Numbered from the stretch's first letter, positions 52,375-61,483 are shown. The stretch: 64,000 bases of DNA from Bacteroidota bacterium (GCA_018829465.1 JAHJTN010000017.1:124001-188000), one strand, 5' to 3'. Numbers and translations are program-made. The notes: generated from the sequence alone by a model not told the origin.

Positions 52375-52626
52375 ATGAAAAAAGGCATACATCCTGAAAA
52401 TTATAGACTTGTCGCTTTTAAAGACATGTCAAATGAAGATATTTTTATCACCAAATCTACCGTTAATACACGTGAGGAAGTTGAAGTTGATGGTGTTTCT
52501 TACCCACTCGTAAAACTGGAAATATCTCGCACGTCTCACCCCTACTATACCGGTAAATCTAAACTGGTTGACACAGCCGGACGTATCGACAAGTTCAAAA
52601 ACAAATATTCAAAATTCAAAAAATAA
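52375..52626 (+). CDS. rpmE2: 50S ribosomal protein L31 type B (zinc-independent)
   Basis: 83 aa. [29 protein letters not shown] and [31 protein letters not shown] match type B L31. No Cys at all, so the CxxC zinc ribbon of type A L31 is absent. Monocistronic with a strong promoter and terminator, as expected for a ribosomal gene. Confidence 0.96.
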   Translation: MKKGIHPENYRLVAFKDMSNEDIFITKSTVNTREEVEVDGVSYPLVKLEISRTSHPYYTGKSKLVDTAGRIDKFKNKYSKFKK

Positions 52627-52643
52627 TTGAATTTTAAACCTAT

Positions 52644-52675
52644 AAAAAGCCTTTCCGATCGGAAAGGCTTTTTTT
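52644..52675. terminator. bidirectional intrinsic terminator between rpmE2 and murA
   Basis: AAAAAGCCTTTCC and GGAAAGGCTTTTT form a 13-bp stem around a GATC loop, with A- and T-tracts on both sides. It overlaps the murA stop codon region. Confidence 0.92.
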
Positions 52676-53978
52676 ATTCCCTTTTGATAAAGGCGCCCAA
52701 GGCCTTGAGACGGCCATCTATATTTTCATAACCGCGATCTATCTGTTCTATGTTGTGAATCGTACTTGTACCCTTGGCTGACAATGCAGCTATGAGCAGA
52801 GACACACCTGCTCTTATATCTGGTGAACTCATAGTAGTTGCTTTGAGTTGCGACTCAAAATTATGTCCTATGACTGTTGCCCTGTGCGGATCGCAAAGGA
52901 TGATTTTAGCACCCATGTCTATGAGTTTGTCCACAAAGAAAAGCCTACTTTCAAACATCTTTTGATGAATAAGCAGGCTGCCTTTTGCCTGTGTAGCAAC
53001 TACCAAAATAATACTGAGTAAGTCTGGTGTAAAACCGGGCCACGGCGCATCTGAAATGGTAAGTATGGAACCGTCTATATAATTTTGGATTTTATAATGC
53101 TTTTGCTCAGGAATATAAATATCGTCGCCAATGCGCTCCAATTTGATGCCTAATTTTTTAAAAGTTCCGGGTATGAGTCCCAGCATATCCCAACATACAT
53201 CTTTAATGGTGATTTCGCTTCGCGTCATGGCTGCCAAACCTATCCAACTGCCAATTTCTATCATATCCGGCAACAGTCTGTGGGTACATCCGCCTAAAGA
53301 TTTTACGCCTTCTATGGTTAGTAGATTGCTGCCTACACCCGATATATTGGCCCCCATATTGTTCAGCATACGGCACAATTGCTGTATATATGGTTCGCAA
53401 GCTGCATTGTACACAGTTGTTTTTCCTTTGGCCAACACAGCCGCCATGACGATGTTAGCCGTACCGGTCACAGACGCTTCGTCCAGCAACATATCTGCGC
53501 CAATGAGCTCATCTGCTTCTACACCGTAAAAATGCTCTTCCTTATTGTATCTAAAAGAAGCTCCAAGCTTGATAAATCCTTCAAAATGGGTATCTAAACG
53601 ACGTCTGCCTATCTTGTCGCCACCGGGTTTGGGTATAAATCCCTTGCCGAATCTGGCCAACAACGGCCCTACAATCATGATGGACCCACGAAGCGAACTT
53701 CCGGCTTTTTTAAAAGCGTCGGTTTGCAGATAAGAAATATCGATGGCGTCGGCTTGAAAAGTGAAATTTCCGTGGCTGTTTTTGTGCACTTTTACACCCA
53801 TGTCTCTGAGCAAATCTATCAAACGATTGACGTCTATGATATCGGGCAGGTTACTAATGGTAACAGGCTCTGAGGATAACAAAACTGCACACAACACTTG
53901 GAGTGCTTCATTTTTGGCACCTTGTGGCGTGATGCTTCCGGATAGTTTATGCCCGCCTTCAATAATAAATGTACCCAT
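52674..53978 (-). CDS. murA: UDP-N-acetylglucosamine 1-carboxyvinyltransferase (Asp-type active site)
   Basis: 434 aa EPSP-synthase-fold enzyme, first committed step of peptidoglycan synthesis. MGTFIIEGGHKLSGSITPQGAKNEALQVL and RGSIMIVGPLLARFGKGF are typical. In the active-site loop the usual PGGC is PGGD (KPGGDKIGRRRLDTHF, about residue 120), so the Cys alkylated by fosfomycin is Asp. Such enzymes are active and intrinsically fosfomycin-insensitive in other bacteria. It starts after the DUF493/DUF4290 pair and is probably co-transcribed with it. Confidence 0.95.
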   Translation of the reverse strand: MGTFIIEGGHKLSGSITPQGAKNEALQVLCAVLLSSEPVTISNLPDIIDVNRLIDLLRDMGVKVHKNSHGNFTFQADAIDISYLQTDAFKKAGSSLRGSIMIVGPLLARFGKGFIPKPGGDKIGRRRLDTHFEGFIKLGASFRYNKEEHFYGVEADELIGADMLLDEASVTGTANIVMAAVLAKGKTTVYNAACEPYIQQLCRMLNNMGANISGVGSNLLTIEGVKSLGGCTHRLLPDMIEIGSWIGLAAMTRSEITIKDVCWDMLGLIPGTFKKLGIKLERIGDDIYIPEQKHYKIQNYIDGSILTISDAPWPGFTPDLLSIILVVATQAKGSLLIHQKMFESRLFFVDKLIDMGAKIILCDPHRATVIGHNFESQLKATTMSSPDIRAGVSLLIAALSAKGTSTIHNIEQIDRGYENIDGRLKALGAFIKRE

Positions 53979-53980
53979 AG

Positions 53981-54631
53981 TTATTTAGAGAATCTTTTTT
54001 TGGACTTAGCAGCATGGCGCTTTTTGGCTATTTTGGTGGCGTCTAACGGAAATTTTTTATTTTGCCTTTTGAGTTCTTCTGATTCCGTCAATGTCTCGTT
54101 CTTTACTTTAAGATCGATTTTCCCGTCGGATATTTCAAAGAGATGGTTAAAAATCACATCGTCCTCCACACTGTCCTTGTTCCAAACCAGAAACGATTTT
54201 TTCATTTGGGTAGCGATGTTTACTTCAAGTGCATCGCGTTTGGGGCCTTTTTCCCAACTCAGGGCTACTTGTATCATTTCTCTGATGATGTTGCCGTAAA
54301 ACCTAAATTTGGTAAGCTGTTTCGGATACGACAAAGTCTCAGGTTTCTCAGATAAAACTTCCGGGTTTAATTTGGGAAACGGACAATCTACATCTAACTG
54401 AAAACGCGACATGATAAAAAGTTGGTCCCACAATTTGTGCTGAAAATCAGTCACATCTCTCAGGTGAGGGTTTAAATTACCCATCACGCCTATGATAGAC
54501 TTGGCTACTTTGTTGCGCTCCACAGGATCTTCTATACTTATGGCATAGTCAACCATTTTTTGAATATGGCGACCATATTCCGGAATAATTAGCGTTTCGC
54601 GCTCTGTGTTGTATTCTAAATCTTGTTCCAA
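53981..54631 (-). CDS. DUF4290 domain protein
   Basis: 216 aa from TTG 54631, which aligns best with the usual family N-terminus (DLEYNTERETLIIPEYGRHIQKMVDYAI); a TTG at 54703 would add 24 residues and overlap the DUF493 gene. Core motifs: GNLNPHLRDVTDFQHKLWDQLFIMSRFQLDVDCPFP and KFRFYGNIIREMIQVALSWEKG. The C-terminus is Lys/Arg-rich. A helical cytoplasmic Bacteroidota protein of unknown role, 2 nt upstream of murA. Confidence 0.85.
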   Translation of the reverse strand: MEQDLEYNTERETLIIPEYGRHIQKMVDYAISIEDPVERNKVAKSIIGVMGNLNPHLRDVTDFQHKLWDQLFIMSRFQLDVDCPFPKLNPEVLSEKPETLSYPKQLTKFRFYGNIIREMIQVALSWEKGPKRDALEVNIATQMKKSFLVWNKDSVEDDVIFNHLFEISDGKIDLKVKNETLTESEELKRQNKKFPLDATKIAKKRHAAKSKKRFSK

Positions 54632-54653
54632 ATCTGAAATTTTATTGGTTTGT

Positions 54654-54944
54654 TTATAAAAGTATAACGTCTCCCAACGCAGCCACTTGTTTGTATTTTT
54701 CAATAACCGCTTCGGGTGATGACATCACCAAATGTACAGAAACGCTGGTGTAATTACCTTTGCCCGAACTACGTGTTTTGATAACGGCACCCATGTTGTC
54801 AAACATGTTCTCTATTGAGCTAATCAACTCTTGATTCGATTTTACAATGAATTTATACAGGTATTGAGACGGCCATTCTGTGCTTTTTTCCAATTCTGTT
54901 TCTAGTCTTTTGTAAAAGGCATCCGCCGATTCGCTTTCCTGCAT
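54654..54944 (-). CDS. DUF493 family protein
   Basis: 96 aa from ATG 54944 (MQESESADAFYKRLETELEKSTEWPSQYLYKFIV); a frame start at 54980 is not conserved. Small ACT-like alpha/beta protein; KTRSSGKGNYTSVSVHLVMSSPEAVIEKYKQVA is typical of DUF493. Possible regulatory or ligand-binding role. First gene of the DUF493-DUF4290-murA cluster. Confidence 0.88.
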   Translation of the reverse strand: MQESESADAFYKRLETELEKSTEWPSQYLYKFIVKSNQELISSIENMFDNMGAVIKTRSSGKGNYTSVSVHLVMSSPEAVIEKYKQVAALGDVILL

Positions 54945-55145
54945 TGTTCTGTACGTATTTAGAAATCTTCTGTCTGTCAAAGTTCAGCAAATTTACACAA
55001 ATTATTTATTTTAAACTTTGTAGGGAAAATTTTAATCTTTTAACAAGGCTTCTTATAAAATGTGTATAAAATGCGTGGTTTATTAACGCATCACAACAGC
55101 CAATTTTGTACTATTGCTACAATAAAAAAACAATTTTCAACGAAT

Positions 55146-55706
55146 TTGCAAAGTCTAAAAATTGTCATCACCGGAGGTCCTAGCACGGGAAAATCATCGT
55201 TGCTCAAAGCTTTGAGTCGTTATAAAGTACCATGCTTTGAAGAAATTTCTCGCCAAGTCACTTTAGAAGCCAGGCAGCATGGCGTGTCACAGCTTTTTGT
55301 AGAAGATCCACTGCATTTTAGTCAAAAATTGTTGGACGCCCGTATCAAACAATATGAGGCATCTTTGGTTGTTGAAAATCCCTTTGTTTTCTTTGATCGG
55401 GGCATTCCGGATGTAAAAGCCTATTTGAATTTCGCCAAAACACCCCATCCCGATTTTTTTCATCAAGCTGCGCTTGATCTTCGCTACGATTGTGTTTTTA
55501 TACTTCCGCTTTGGGAAGAAATCTACACCACAGACAGCGAGCGATACGAAAGTTTCTCACAGGCTCTCGAAATTCAGTGGCACCTGCAAAGTTATTACAA
55601 CACGCTCGGTTACGAGCCCATTGAAGTGCCTATTGGAATTGTGGAAGAAAGAATTGCGTTTATAAAACATAAATTGGAAGCTGCATTTCAACTGTCTCCA
55701 TTTTAA
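55146..55706 (+). CDS. AAA_28-type P-loop ATPase
   Basis: About 186 aa if translation starts at TTG 55146 (LQSLKIVITGG); ATG 55071 would add 25 residues of no clear similarity. Walker A is VITGGPSTGKSSLLKALS, followed by CFEEISRQVTLEARQHGV and VVENPFVFFDRGIPDVKAYLN (Walker B-like). The pattern matches the AAA_28/NadR-like nucleotide-kinase-fold group, so a kinase or ATPase on a small molecule is possible. Substrate unknown. Confidence 0.8.
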   Translation: MQSLKIVITGGPSTGKSSLLKALSRYKVPCFEEISRQVTLEARQHGVSQLFVEDPLHFSQKLLDARIKQYEASLVVENPFVFFDRGIPDVKAYLNFAKTPHPDFFHQAALDLRYDCVFILPLWEEIYTTDSERYESFSQALEIQWHLQSYYNTLGYEPIEVPIGIVEERIAFIKHKLEAAFQLSPF

Positions 55707-55747
55707 ATAGCAACTTTCGTTAACACTGAAATATTTATTACTTTGGT

Positions 55748-57670
55748 ATGCACATGGATGCAACATTTATTTTACAGAAATATTGGGGCTTTGACCAATT
55801 CAGACCTCAGCAACTTGAAGCCATAGAAGCCATACTTACTCAAAAAGACACTGTGGTTTTGATGCCCACCGGCGGGGGAAAATCTGTTTGTTATCAAGTG
55901 CCTGCGCTCATGCAACCCGGTATTTGCATTGTCATTTCTCCGCTTATCGCCCTGATGACAGACCAGGTACAAGCACTTCAAAAAAAAGAAATTCGCGCCA
56001 TGTCATTGGCCGGAAATCTTTCTTTCGACGAGTTGAGAATCGCTTTGGACAATGCACTGTATGGCAATTTTAAATTTATATACCTGTCACCCGAACGGTT
56101 GAAAAATGAGATCGTCATTGAAACACTCAAACAGGTCAAATGCAACCTCATAGCTGTTGATGAAGCACACTGCATCTCTCAATGGGGACATGATTTCAGG
56201 CCGGCATACAGAGAAATCAGCCAGCTCAAAAAATGGCATCCCGATGTGCCAATGGTTGCACTCACTGCCACTGCAACACCTACTGTGCTTCACGACATTG
56301 TTACCAACTTGGGATTGACAACACCAAAAATCTTCAAGAAATCGTTTTACAGAGAAAACCTCAGTTACAGAACCATCTTGGCAGAGGACAAATTGTATAT
56401 TTTAAAGCATTATTTAAAAGAAACAAACGGAACCGCCATCGTTTATGTATCTAGTCGAAGAGAAACTGTTTTGGTAGCCGATAGCCTGAAAAAATCCGGA
56501 TTTACTGCAGAATTTTTTCACGGTGGACTCACCCATCCCGAAAAAGTAAAAAAACTTAACGAATGGATGAAAAACCATGTCAGAATCATGGTGGCAACCA
56601 ACGCCTTCGGCATGGGAATAGACAAACCCGATGTAAGACTTGTCTTTCACATGAATTTGCCCGATAGTTTAGAAAATTACTATCAAGAAGCCGGAAGAGC
56701 AGGCAGAGACGGTAACCAAGCCTATGCAGTTCTGGCCTATCACCCAAACGACCTCAAACAACTGCAAGCGCAATACATTCAACATTTACCCGATTTGATC
56801 GCCGTAAAAACTGTTTATAGAAAATTGAGCAATTTTCTGAGAATTGGCTACGAAGAGTTTCCTGAAACTGAATATAAAGTCAGTTTCAACACTTTTTGCA
56901 AAAAGTTTGACATCCATCCAACCTTGGCCCTCAATACGCTCAAACTACTCGATAACCAAGGTATCATTTCGCTGTCGCTTTATGCAGAAAATAGAACCAC
57001 TGTGAAGTTCCTTTACGACAGCCAATCGCTTATCGAGTTTTCGGAAGCGCATCCTAAAAGCGGTGAAATTATCAAATTGGTATTGAGAAACTATCCCGGA
57101 ATTTGGGATTTTGACACGCCTATCAATATCCCTAAATTGTCAAAGAAATCGGGTTTGGATGAACTTTTAATCCATCAAGAATTGAGCAAACTCCACAAAC
57201 TGTCTGTAATCCACTATGAACATACACAAGCAGATATGTCTGTGTGCTATTTGGAACCCCGTCATGACGACTACACCATCAACCGCATCTCAAAACACAT
57301 TCGCCAACAACTACAAACCAAAAAAGACATGGCAGATAAGCTGTGGCTCTATGTAATTGACAAAGATACTTGCAAAAGCAAACTTCTTTCTGCCTATTTT
57401 GGTGAAGTGCTTACAAAAGATTGTGGCTCCTGCTCTCACTGCATTCATAAACCCGCAGAAAATCGCTCAAGTAAAAACCATACACTAGCCGAAAAAATTA
57501 TGGAAGCATTGTTAGAAGCGCCGATGAACTCCCGCCAACTACAAGCGATGCTTCACATTGATGAAACTATCTTGATAAGTACACTCAAGCGGTTGCTTTT
57601 TGAAAGAAAAATTACGGTTAACATCCGAAACCAATACCAATTGCGCAAAAGAAATGAAACACACACGTAA
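55748..57670 (+). CDS. recQ: RecQ-type ATP-dependent DNA helicase
   Basis: 640 aa. Helicase motifs: FRPQQLEAIEAIL, VVLMPTGGGKSVCYQVPA (Walker A), LIAVDEAHCISQWGHDFRP (DEAH and the RecQ aromatic loop), VALTATATP, then ATNAFGMGIDKPDVRLV and YYQEAGRAGRDG. A RecQ zinc site (CKSKLL...KDCGSCSHC) and a shortened winged-helix tail follow; no HRDC domain is seen. 3'-5' helicase for repair. Its last codons and stop (57654-57670) lie inside a palindromic repeat, giving the ending RNETHT. Confidence 0.92.
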   Translation: MHMDATFILQKYWGFDQFRPQQLEAIEAILTQKDTVVLMPTGGGKSVCYQVPALMQPGICIVISPLIALMTDQVQALQKKEIRAMSLAGNLSFDELRIALDNALYGNFKFIYLSPERLKNEIVIETLKQVKCNLIAVDEAHCISQWGHDFRPAYREISQLKKWHPDVPMVALTATATPTVLHDIVTNLGLTTPKIFKKSFYRENLSYRTILAEDKLYILKHYLKETNGTAIVYVSSRRETVLVADSLKKSGFTAEFFHGGLTHPEKVKKLNEWMKNHVRIMVATNAFGMGIDKPDVRLVFHMNLPDSLENYYQEAGRAGRDGNQAYAVLAYHPNDLKQLQAQYIQHLPDLIAVKTVYRKLSNFLRIGYEEFPETEYKVSFNTFCKKFDIHPTLALNTLKLLDNQGIISLSLYAENRTTVKFLYDSQSLIEFSEAHPKSGEIIKLVLRNYPGIWDFDTPINIPKLSKKSGLDELLIHQELSKLHKLSVIHYEHTQADMSVCYLEPRHDDYTINRISKHIRQQLQTKKDMADKLWLYVIDKDTCKSKLLSAYFGEVLTKDCGSCSHCIHKPAENRSSKNHTLAEKIMEALLEAPMNSRQLQAMLHIDETILISTLKRLLFERKITVNIRNQYQLRKRNETHT

Positions 57671-57714
57671 AAATTTTGCACACAGGTGCATGATGAGTTT
57701 GGGTGTTCCATGCG
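57652..57714 (+). repeat. palindromic intergenic repeat, copy B (overlaps recQ 3' end)
   Basis: Left arm region AAATGAAACACACACG and right arm GGGTGTTCCATGCG; the interior TAAAAATTTTGCACACAGG matches copy A2. The left arm encodes the final residues and stop of RecQ. A 25-nt spacer of AT-rich DNA leads to TAC-ATGAAA, the start of fmt at 57743. Confidence 0.8.
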
Positions 57715-57742
57715 ACCGCTTTAAATAAATAAAAATTAGTAC

Positions 57743-58696
57743 ATGAAAACAACTAAATTGAAAATTGTGTTTATGGGCACGCCCGATTTTGCCGTGCATA
57801 GCTTGCAACGTATAGTAGCTTCAGAGTTTACCGTTGTAGCTGTCGTCACAGCACCCGACAAACCCTCCGGGCGGGGCAGAAAACCCACCGAAAGTGCCAT
57901 TAAGCAATATGCGGTTTCAGAAAATCTTCCTGTTTTGCAACCCGAAAATTTAAAGTCGGAAGCCTTTTTGTCATCACTATCCACTTTGCAAGCCGATGTT
58001 TTTGTCGTCGTCGCCTTCAGAATGTTGCCCAAGGAGGTTTGGCAAATGCCCAAGTTGGGAACCTTCAATTTGCATGCCTCGCTCCTACCCGATTACCGTG
58101 GTGCCGCCCCAATCAATTGGGCAATCATCAATGGCGAATCTAAAACAGGCGTTACTACATTTTTGATTGATGAAAAAATTGACACAGGTGCTGTTTTGTT
58201 TCAAGAAGCGGTTTCTATAAACGCTTCAGACACCTTTGGAAGTCTTTATGCAAAGCTGAGCGAACTGGGTGCAGGGTTGGTTTTGAAAACACTCGAATCT
58301 ATGTATGTAGGGAAAATTGAACCCAAAAAGCAAAAAGAAACTCATTTCATAAACCAAGCTCCAAAACTCACGCCCGAAAATACGCGTATAGATTGGCATC
58401 AGGATGCGGTGAGCATACACAACAAGATCAGAGGACTGAATCCGTTTCCTAAAGCTTGGTGTTTGCTGGTAAATTCACAATCTGAGTTAAAGGTAAACAT
58501 CCTTGAGACTCGTCCGGATGTTGAAAATTCGACTTTGAAGCCCGGTGAGCTAAAAACTACCAAAAAACAACTCTGGATTGGCACCCAAAAAGGACATTTG
58601 GAGGTGTTGCAATTACAACTACCCGGAAAGAAAATAATGCCTACTTCTGCACTCTTGAACGGTTTTCAGTTTGACACAGACGCTTATTTTACATAA
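57743..58696 (+). CDS. fmt: methionyl-tRNA formyltransferase
   Basis: 317 aa. It transfers formyl from 10-formyl-THF to Met-tRNAi, using the product of FolD-type metabolism. Motifs: VFMGTPDFAVHSLQ, VTAPDKPSGRGRK, and the catalytic HxSLLPxxRGxxPINW as NLHASLLPDYRGAAPINWAI, then TGVTTFLIDEKIDTGAV. A C-terminal OB-like domain follows. Its start codon sits immediately after repeat copy B and its spacer, so the repeat must lie in its 5' leader or promoter region. Confidence 0.95.
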   Translation: MKTTKLKIVFMGTPDFAVHSLQRIVASEFTVVAVVTAPDKPSGRGRKPTESAIKQYAVSENLPVLQPENLKSEAFLSSLSTLQADVFVVVAFRMLPKEVWQMPKLGTFNLHASLLPDYRGAAPINWAIINGESKTGVTTFLIDEKIDTGAVLFQEAVSINASDTFGSLYAKLSELGAGLVLKTLESMYVGKIEPKKQKETHFINQAPKLTPENTRIDWHQDAVSIHNKIRGLNPFPKAWCLLVNSQSELKVNILETRPDVENSTLKPGELKTTKKQLWIGTQKGHLEVLQLQLPGKKIMPTSALLNGFQFDTDAYFT

Positions 58697-58783
58697 AATA
58701 AGTCATATCAAACGTTTTAACGTCGATGTTTTTAACAATTTTTTAAAGTTATTAACAAAAATAGCGGTTTCCCTTGATTTTGC

Positions 58784-58813
58784 TTGTCTGAATGTAAAAA
58801 CAACCTAAATTTG
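58784..58813 (+). promoter_or_regulatory. promoter of the HU gene
   Basis: TTG 58784-58786 and TAAATTTG 58806-58813 separated by 19 nt: perfect match. A ~38-nt leader precedes the start codon. Confidence 0.7.
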
Positions 58814-58856
58814 TGAGAGCATTGAAAAACAACCATTAAATTTAAATTTTATCACT

Positions 58857-59129
58857 ATGAACAAAACAGAATTAATTGATGCAATTGCAGCAGATGCCGG
58901 CATCTCAAAAGCTGCAGCTAAAAAAGCATTGGAATCCGTATTAGGAAACGTTTCTAAAACACTCAAAAAAGGTGGACGCGTATCTTTGGTAGGTTTTGGT
59001 TCTTGGTCTGTTTCTAAAAGAAGCGCAAGAGAAGGAAGAAATCCTCAAACCGGTGCAACCATCAAAATTGCTGCTAAAAACGTTGTAAAATTCAAAGCAG
59101 GTGCAGAATTATCTGATGCTGTAAACTAA
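58857..59129 (+). CDS. hup: HU family DNA-binding protein
   Basis: 90 aa nucleoid protein. MNKTELIDAIAADAGISKAAAKKALESVLGNVSKTLKKGGRVSLVGFGSW is the dimerisation half, and the DNA-arm segment RSAREGRNPQTGATIKIAAKNVVKFKAG includes the conserved GRNPQTG with the intercalating Pro. Homodimers bend and wrap DNA. Own promoter and terminator. Confidence 0.96.
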   Translation: MNKTELIDAIAADAGISKAAAKKALESVLGNVSKTLKKGGRVSLVGFGSWSVSKRSAREGRNPQTGATIKIAAKNVVKFKAGAELSDAVN

Positions 59130-59159
59130 AGAATTTAATCAACCAAACTATCCAAAGTA

Positions 59160-59185
59160 CCCTCCCTTATGTGGAGGGTTTTTTT
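59160..59185. terminator. intrinsic terminator after the HU gene
   Basis: CCCTCC (59160-59165) pairs with GGAGGG (59173-59178) around a 7-nt loop, followed by seven T. It serves the HU gene. Confidence 0.88.
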
Positions 59186-59188
59186 GTA

Positions 59189-59554
59189 CTATTTTTTAGG
59201 CACAATAGAAATATAAGCTTTTGTTTGGCAGTTTCTTACTGATATTTGCATCAATTCGTCAGGATGGTTGATTTTATATGTATTACAGCCTTTTTCTTTG
59301 GTTTGGCTCTCGCCAAAATCCACATCGCCGTGTTGGATAGTCTGTATGATGGCCAAAGAATCAGCTTGTTTTAAGCGAATAGCCTCTAGCGTTTCCGGTT
59401 CAAACACAATGCTTTTTTTTTGAATATCATGCAAAACCCGGTCATTTGGAAAATAGTTGCAAGATGCATTTTTTTGGTTGAGCACAAACACAAGGATAAT
59501 CAAACCGATAGAAAAACCTCCTAAAAAGAATCCGAGCCTATATATAAACTTCAT
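59189..59554 (-). CDS. small membrane-anchored protein conserved next to ald/tsaE
   Basis: 121 aa. One N-terminal transmembrane helix (LGFFLGGFSIGLIILVFVL) with the rest probably periplasmic. CNYFPNDRVLHDIQKKSIVF and GCNTYKINHPDELMQISVRNCQTKAYI contain three Cys that could pair. I do not recognise a named domain. It follows ald by 24 nt and is likely co-transcribed with it. Confidence 0.65.
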   Translation of the reverse strand: MKFIYRLGFFLGGFSIGLIILVFVLNQKNASCNYFPNDRVLHDIQKKSIVFEPETLEAIRLKQADSLAIIQTIQHGDVDFGESQTKEKGCNTYKINHPDELMQISVRNCQTKAYISIVPKK

Positions 59555-59578
59555 GCGATGGAATTTGCGGCAAAGGTC

Positions 59579-60790
59579 TTAAAAAATAAGCAGATTTGCA
59601 TCGCTGTAAGGCAAATTAAACCAATCGGCAACCCCTTTATTGGTCAATATGCCGTGATAAAAGTACAAACCGCTTTTCAGTCCTCTGTTAAACCGCAACG
59701 AAGGTTCTAAACCACCCTCTTCGGCTATTTGCAGCAGATAGGGGGTGAAAATATTGCTGATTGAAACAGAAGCCGTGCGCGCATAGCGAGAGGGAATGTT
59801 AGGTACGCAATAGTGCGTTACACCAAATTTTTCGAAGGTTGGATGGTCGTGAGTAGTTAGTTCAGATGTTTCGAAACAACCACCCATATCTATACTGACA
59901 TCTACAATTACGGAACCTTTGGGCATGTGTTGTACCATTTCTTCAGTAACCAAAACAGGAGATCGGTTTTTACCGCGCACGGCCCCAATAGCCACGTCGC
60001 ATTCTGAAAGTGCATGCATGAGCGTTTGTGGTTGCACGGTTGAGGTGTTGAGTTGTCTGCCCAAATTGTTTTGGAGACATCGCAATTTGGTGATGGAATT
60101 GTCAAACACTTGCACTTGCGCACCCAAACCCAGTGCTGCGCGCGTGGCAAATTCGGACACCGTTCCGGCACCCAAAATGACTACTTTTACAGGAGGCACA
60201 CCACTTATATTACCAAACATAAGTCCGTTTCCGCCTTTGAGGTTGTTGAGCAATTCTGCCGCAATGAGTACAGAGGCGGTTCCGGCTATTTCGCTGAGTG
60301 TGCGTACGGCAGGCAGCGCGCCGGTTTCGTCGCGAATAAATTCGAAAGCCAAGGCCGTAGCTCTTTTGGCTGCGAGGGTTTCAAAATACTTTTTACTTTG
60401 GGTTTTTAACTGCAAGGCCGAGATGAGAATGCATTGCGGATTCATCAATTCCAACTCATCCAAAGAAGGGGGTTCTACTTTTAAAATCATCGGACAACCA
60501 AACACTTTTTTGGTATCGGAGGTGATTTCTGCTCCGGCTTCGGAATAATCTTTGTCTGAAAAATTGGCGGCCAATCCGGCTTCAGATTCTATCAAAATAC
60601 GGTGGCCGTGCATGCTGAGTGCTGCTACGGCATCCGGTGTGAGGCAAACCCTCTTTTCTTGATAGTGGGTTTCTTTCGGGATACCAATAAAAAGCTCGCC
60701 TTTCTGTAAAGAAATTTCCAGCATTTCTTCTTGCGGCAATAACTGTTGCTTAGAAAAAGGTGATTTGGTGTTTCCCATGGATTGCATCAT
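59579..60790 (-). CDS. ald: alanine dehydrogenase
   Basis: 403 aa. It interconverts L-alanine and pyruvate with NAD. IGIPKETHYQEKRVCLTPDAVAALSMHGH is the AlaDh/PNT N-terminal domain (substrate Lys/Arg region); the NAD site is VKVVILGAGTVSEFATRAALGLGAQVQVFD. The C-terminal part is FGVTHYCVPNIPSRYARTASVSISN. ATGs at 60790, 60787 and 60778 are all possible starts. It supports growth on amino acids, consistent with the peptidases and transporters in the window. Confidence 0.92.
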   Translation of the reverse strand: MMQSMGNTKSPFSKQQLLPQEEMLEISLQKGELFIGIPKETHYQEKRVCLTPDAVAALSMHGHRILIESEAGLAANFSDKDYSEAGAEITSDTKKVFGCPMILKVEPPSLDELELMNPQCILISALQLKTQSKKYFETLAAKRATALAFEFIRDETGALPAVRTLSEIAGTASVLIAAELLNNLKGGNGLMFGNISGVPPVKVVILGAGTVSEFATRAALGLGAQVQVFDNSITKLRCLQNNLGRQLNTSTVQPQTLMHALSECDVAIGAVRGKNRSPVLVTEEMVQHMPKGSVIVDVSIDMGGCFETSELTTHDHPTFEKFGVTHYCVPNIPSRYARTASVSISNIFTPYLLQIAEEGGLEPSLRFNRGLKSGLYFYHGILTNKGVADWFNLPYSDANLLIF

Positions 60791-61051
60791 TTTTAGTGTT
60801 TGGCGGGTTGCTGTTACAATACGTTTGTCGATTTCTAAACATCGCTTTGAGACCGTTTCTCATCGAATATCCCGTCAAACTATATTATTATGGATTGTAT
60901 TTTAAAGTTATAAAGATTCACAAGTTAAAATTAATAATTTTCTAACCGGCACCTAAGGCTTTGCATCGCGGTTAACCACAATTAATCCTAACGAAATTAG
61001 TGTTTTTTTCTAAATTTTATTGACATATGCCGATATAATACTCAAATTTGT

Positions 61052-61483
61052 TTAGTGATGTCGGAAACATGTTGCCATTCTTTTCGTTTCTGAAAATCTT
61101 TCCAAACGAACTTCCAAATACACATCGGGTAGCAAAGCCTCTACCTTTTCGGGCCATTCGATTAAAACATAATTTCCACTGTACAGATATTCTTCAAAAC
61201 CGATATCTAAAGCTTCTTCGATATGGTTAATTCTATAGAAATCGAAGTGGTAGATGTTTGCATCTGAGGTTTCGTAGGTGTTCACCAAAGCAAACGTAGG
61301 ACTGCTCACGGCATCTTGACTGCCCAAAAAGGCGACCAATGCTTTGATCAAAGTGGTTTTGCCAACTCCCATTTCACCTCTAAAAATGATGACTTTTTCA
61401 TTTGATAATTCAATAATCTTTTGACTTACTTCGGCAATTTCTTCTATTGAAAACCGGAAAACATGATTGGGAGACGGCTCCAT
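61052..61483 (-). CDS. tsaE: tRNA threonylcarbamoyladenosine biosynthesis ATPase TsaE
   Basis: 143 aa P-loop ATPase. Walker A IIFRGEMGVGKTTLIKALVAFLG, then SSPTFALVNTYE and HFDFYRINHIEEALDIGFEEYLYSGNYVLIEWPE. It works with TsaB/TsaD in the t6A37 tRNA modification. It starts 8 nt after the patatin gene, so both are probably on one transcript. Confidence 0.95.
   Translation of the reverse strand: MEPSPNHVFRFSIEEIAEVSQKIIELSNEKVIIFRGEMGVGKTTLIKALVAFLGSQDAVSSPTFALVNTYETSDANIYHFDFYRINHIEEALDIGFEEYLYSGNYVLIEWPEKVEALLPDVYLEVRLERFSETKRMATCFRHH

Noticed and set aside
59919-60548. 209-codon plus-strand frame inside ald
   Set aside because: It is antisense to the conserved alanine dehydrogenase core.
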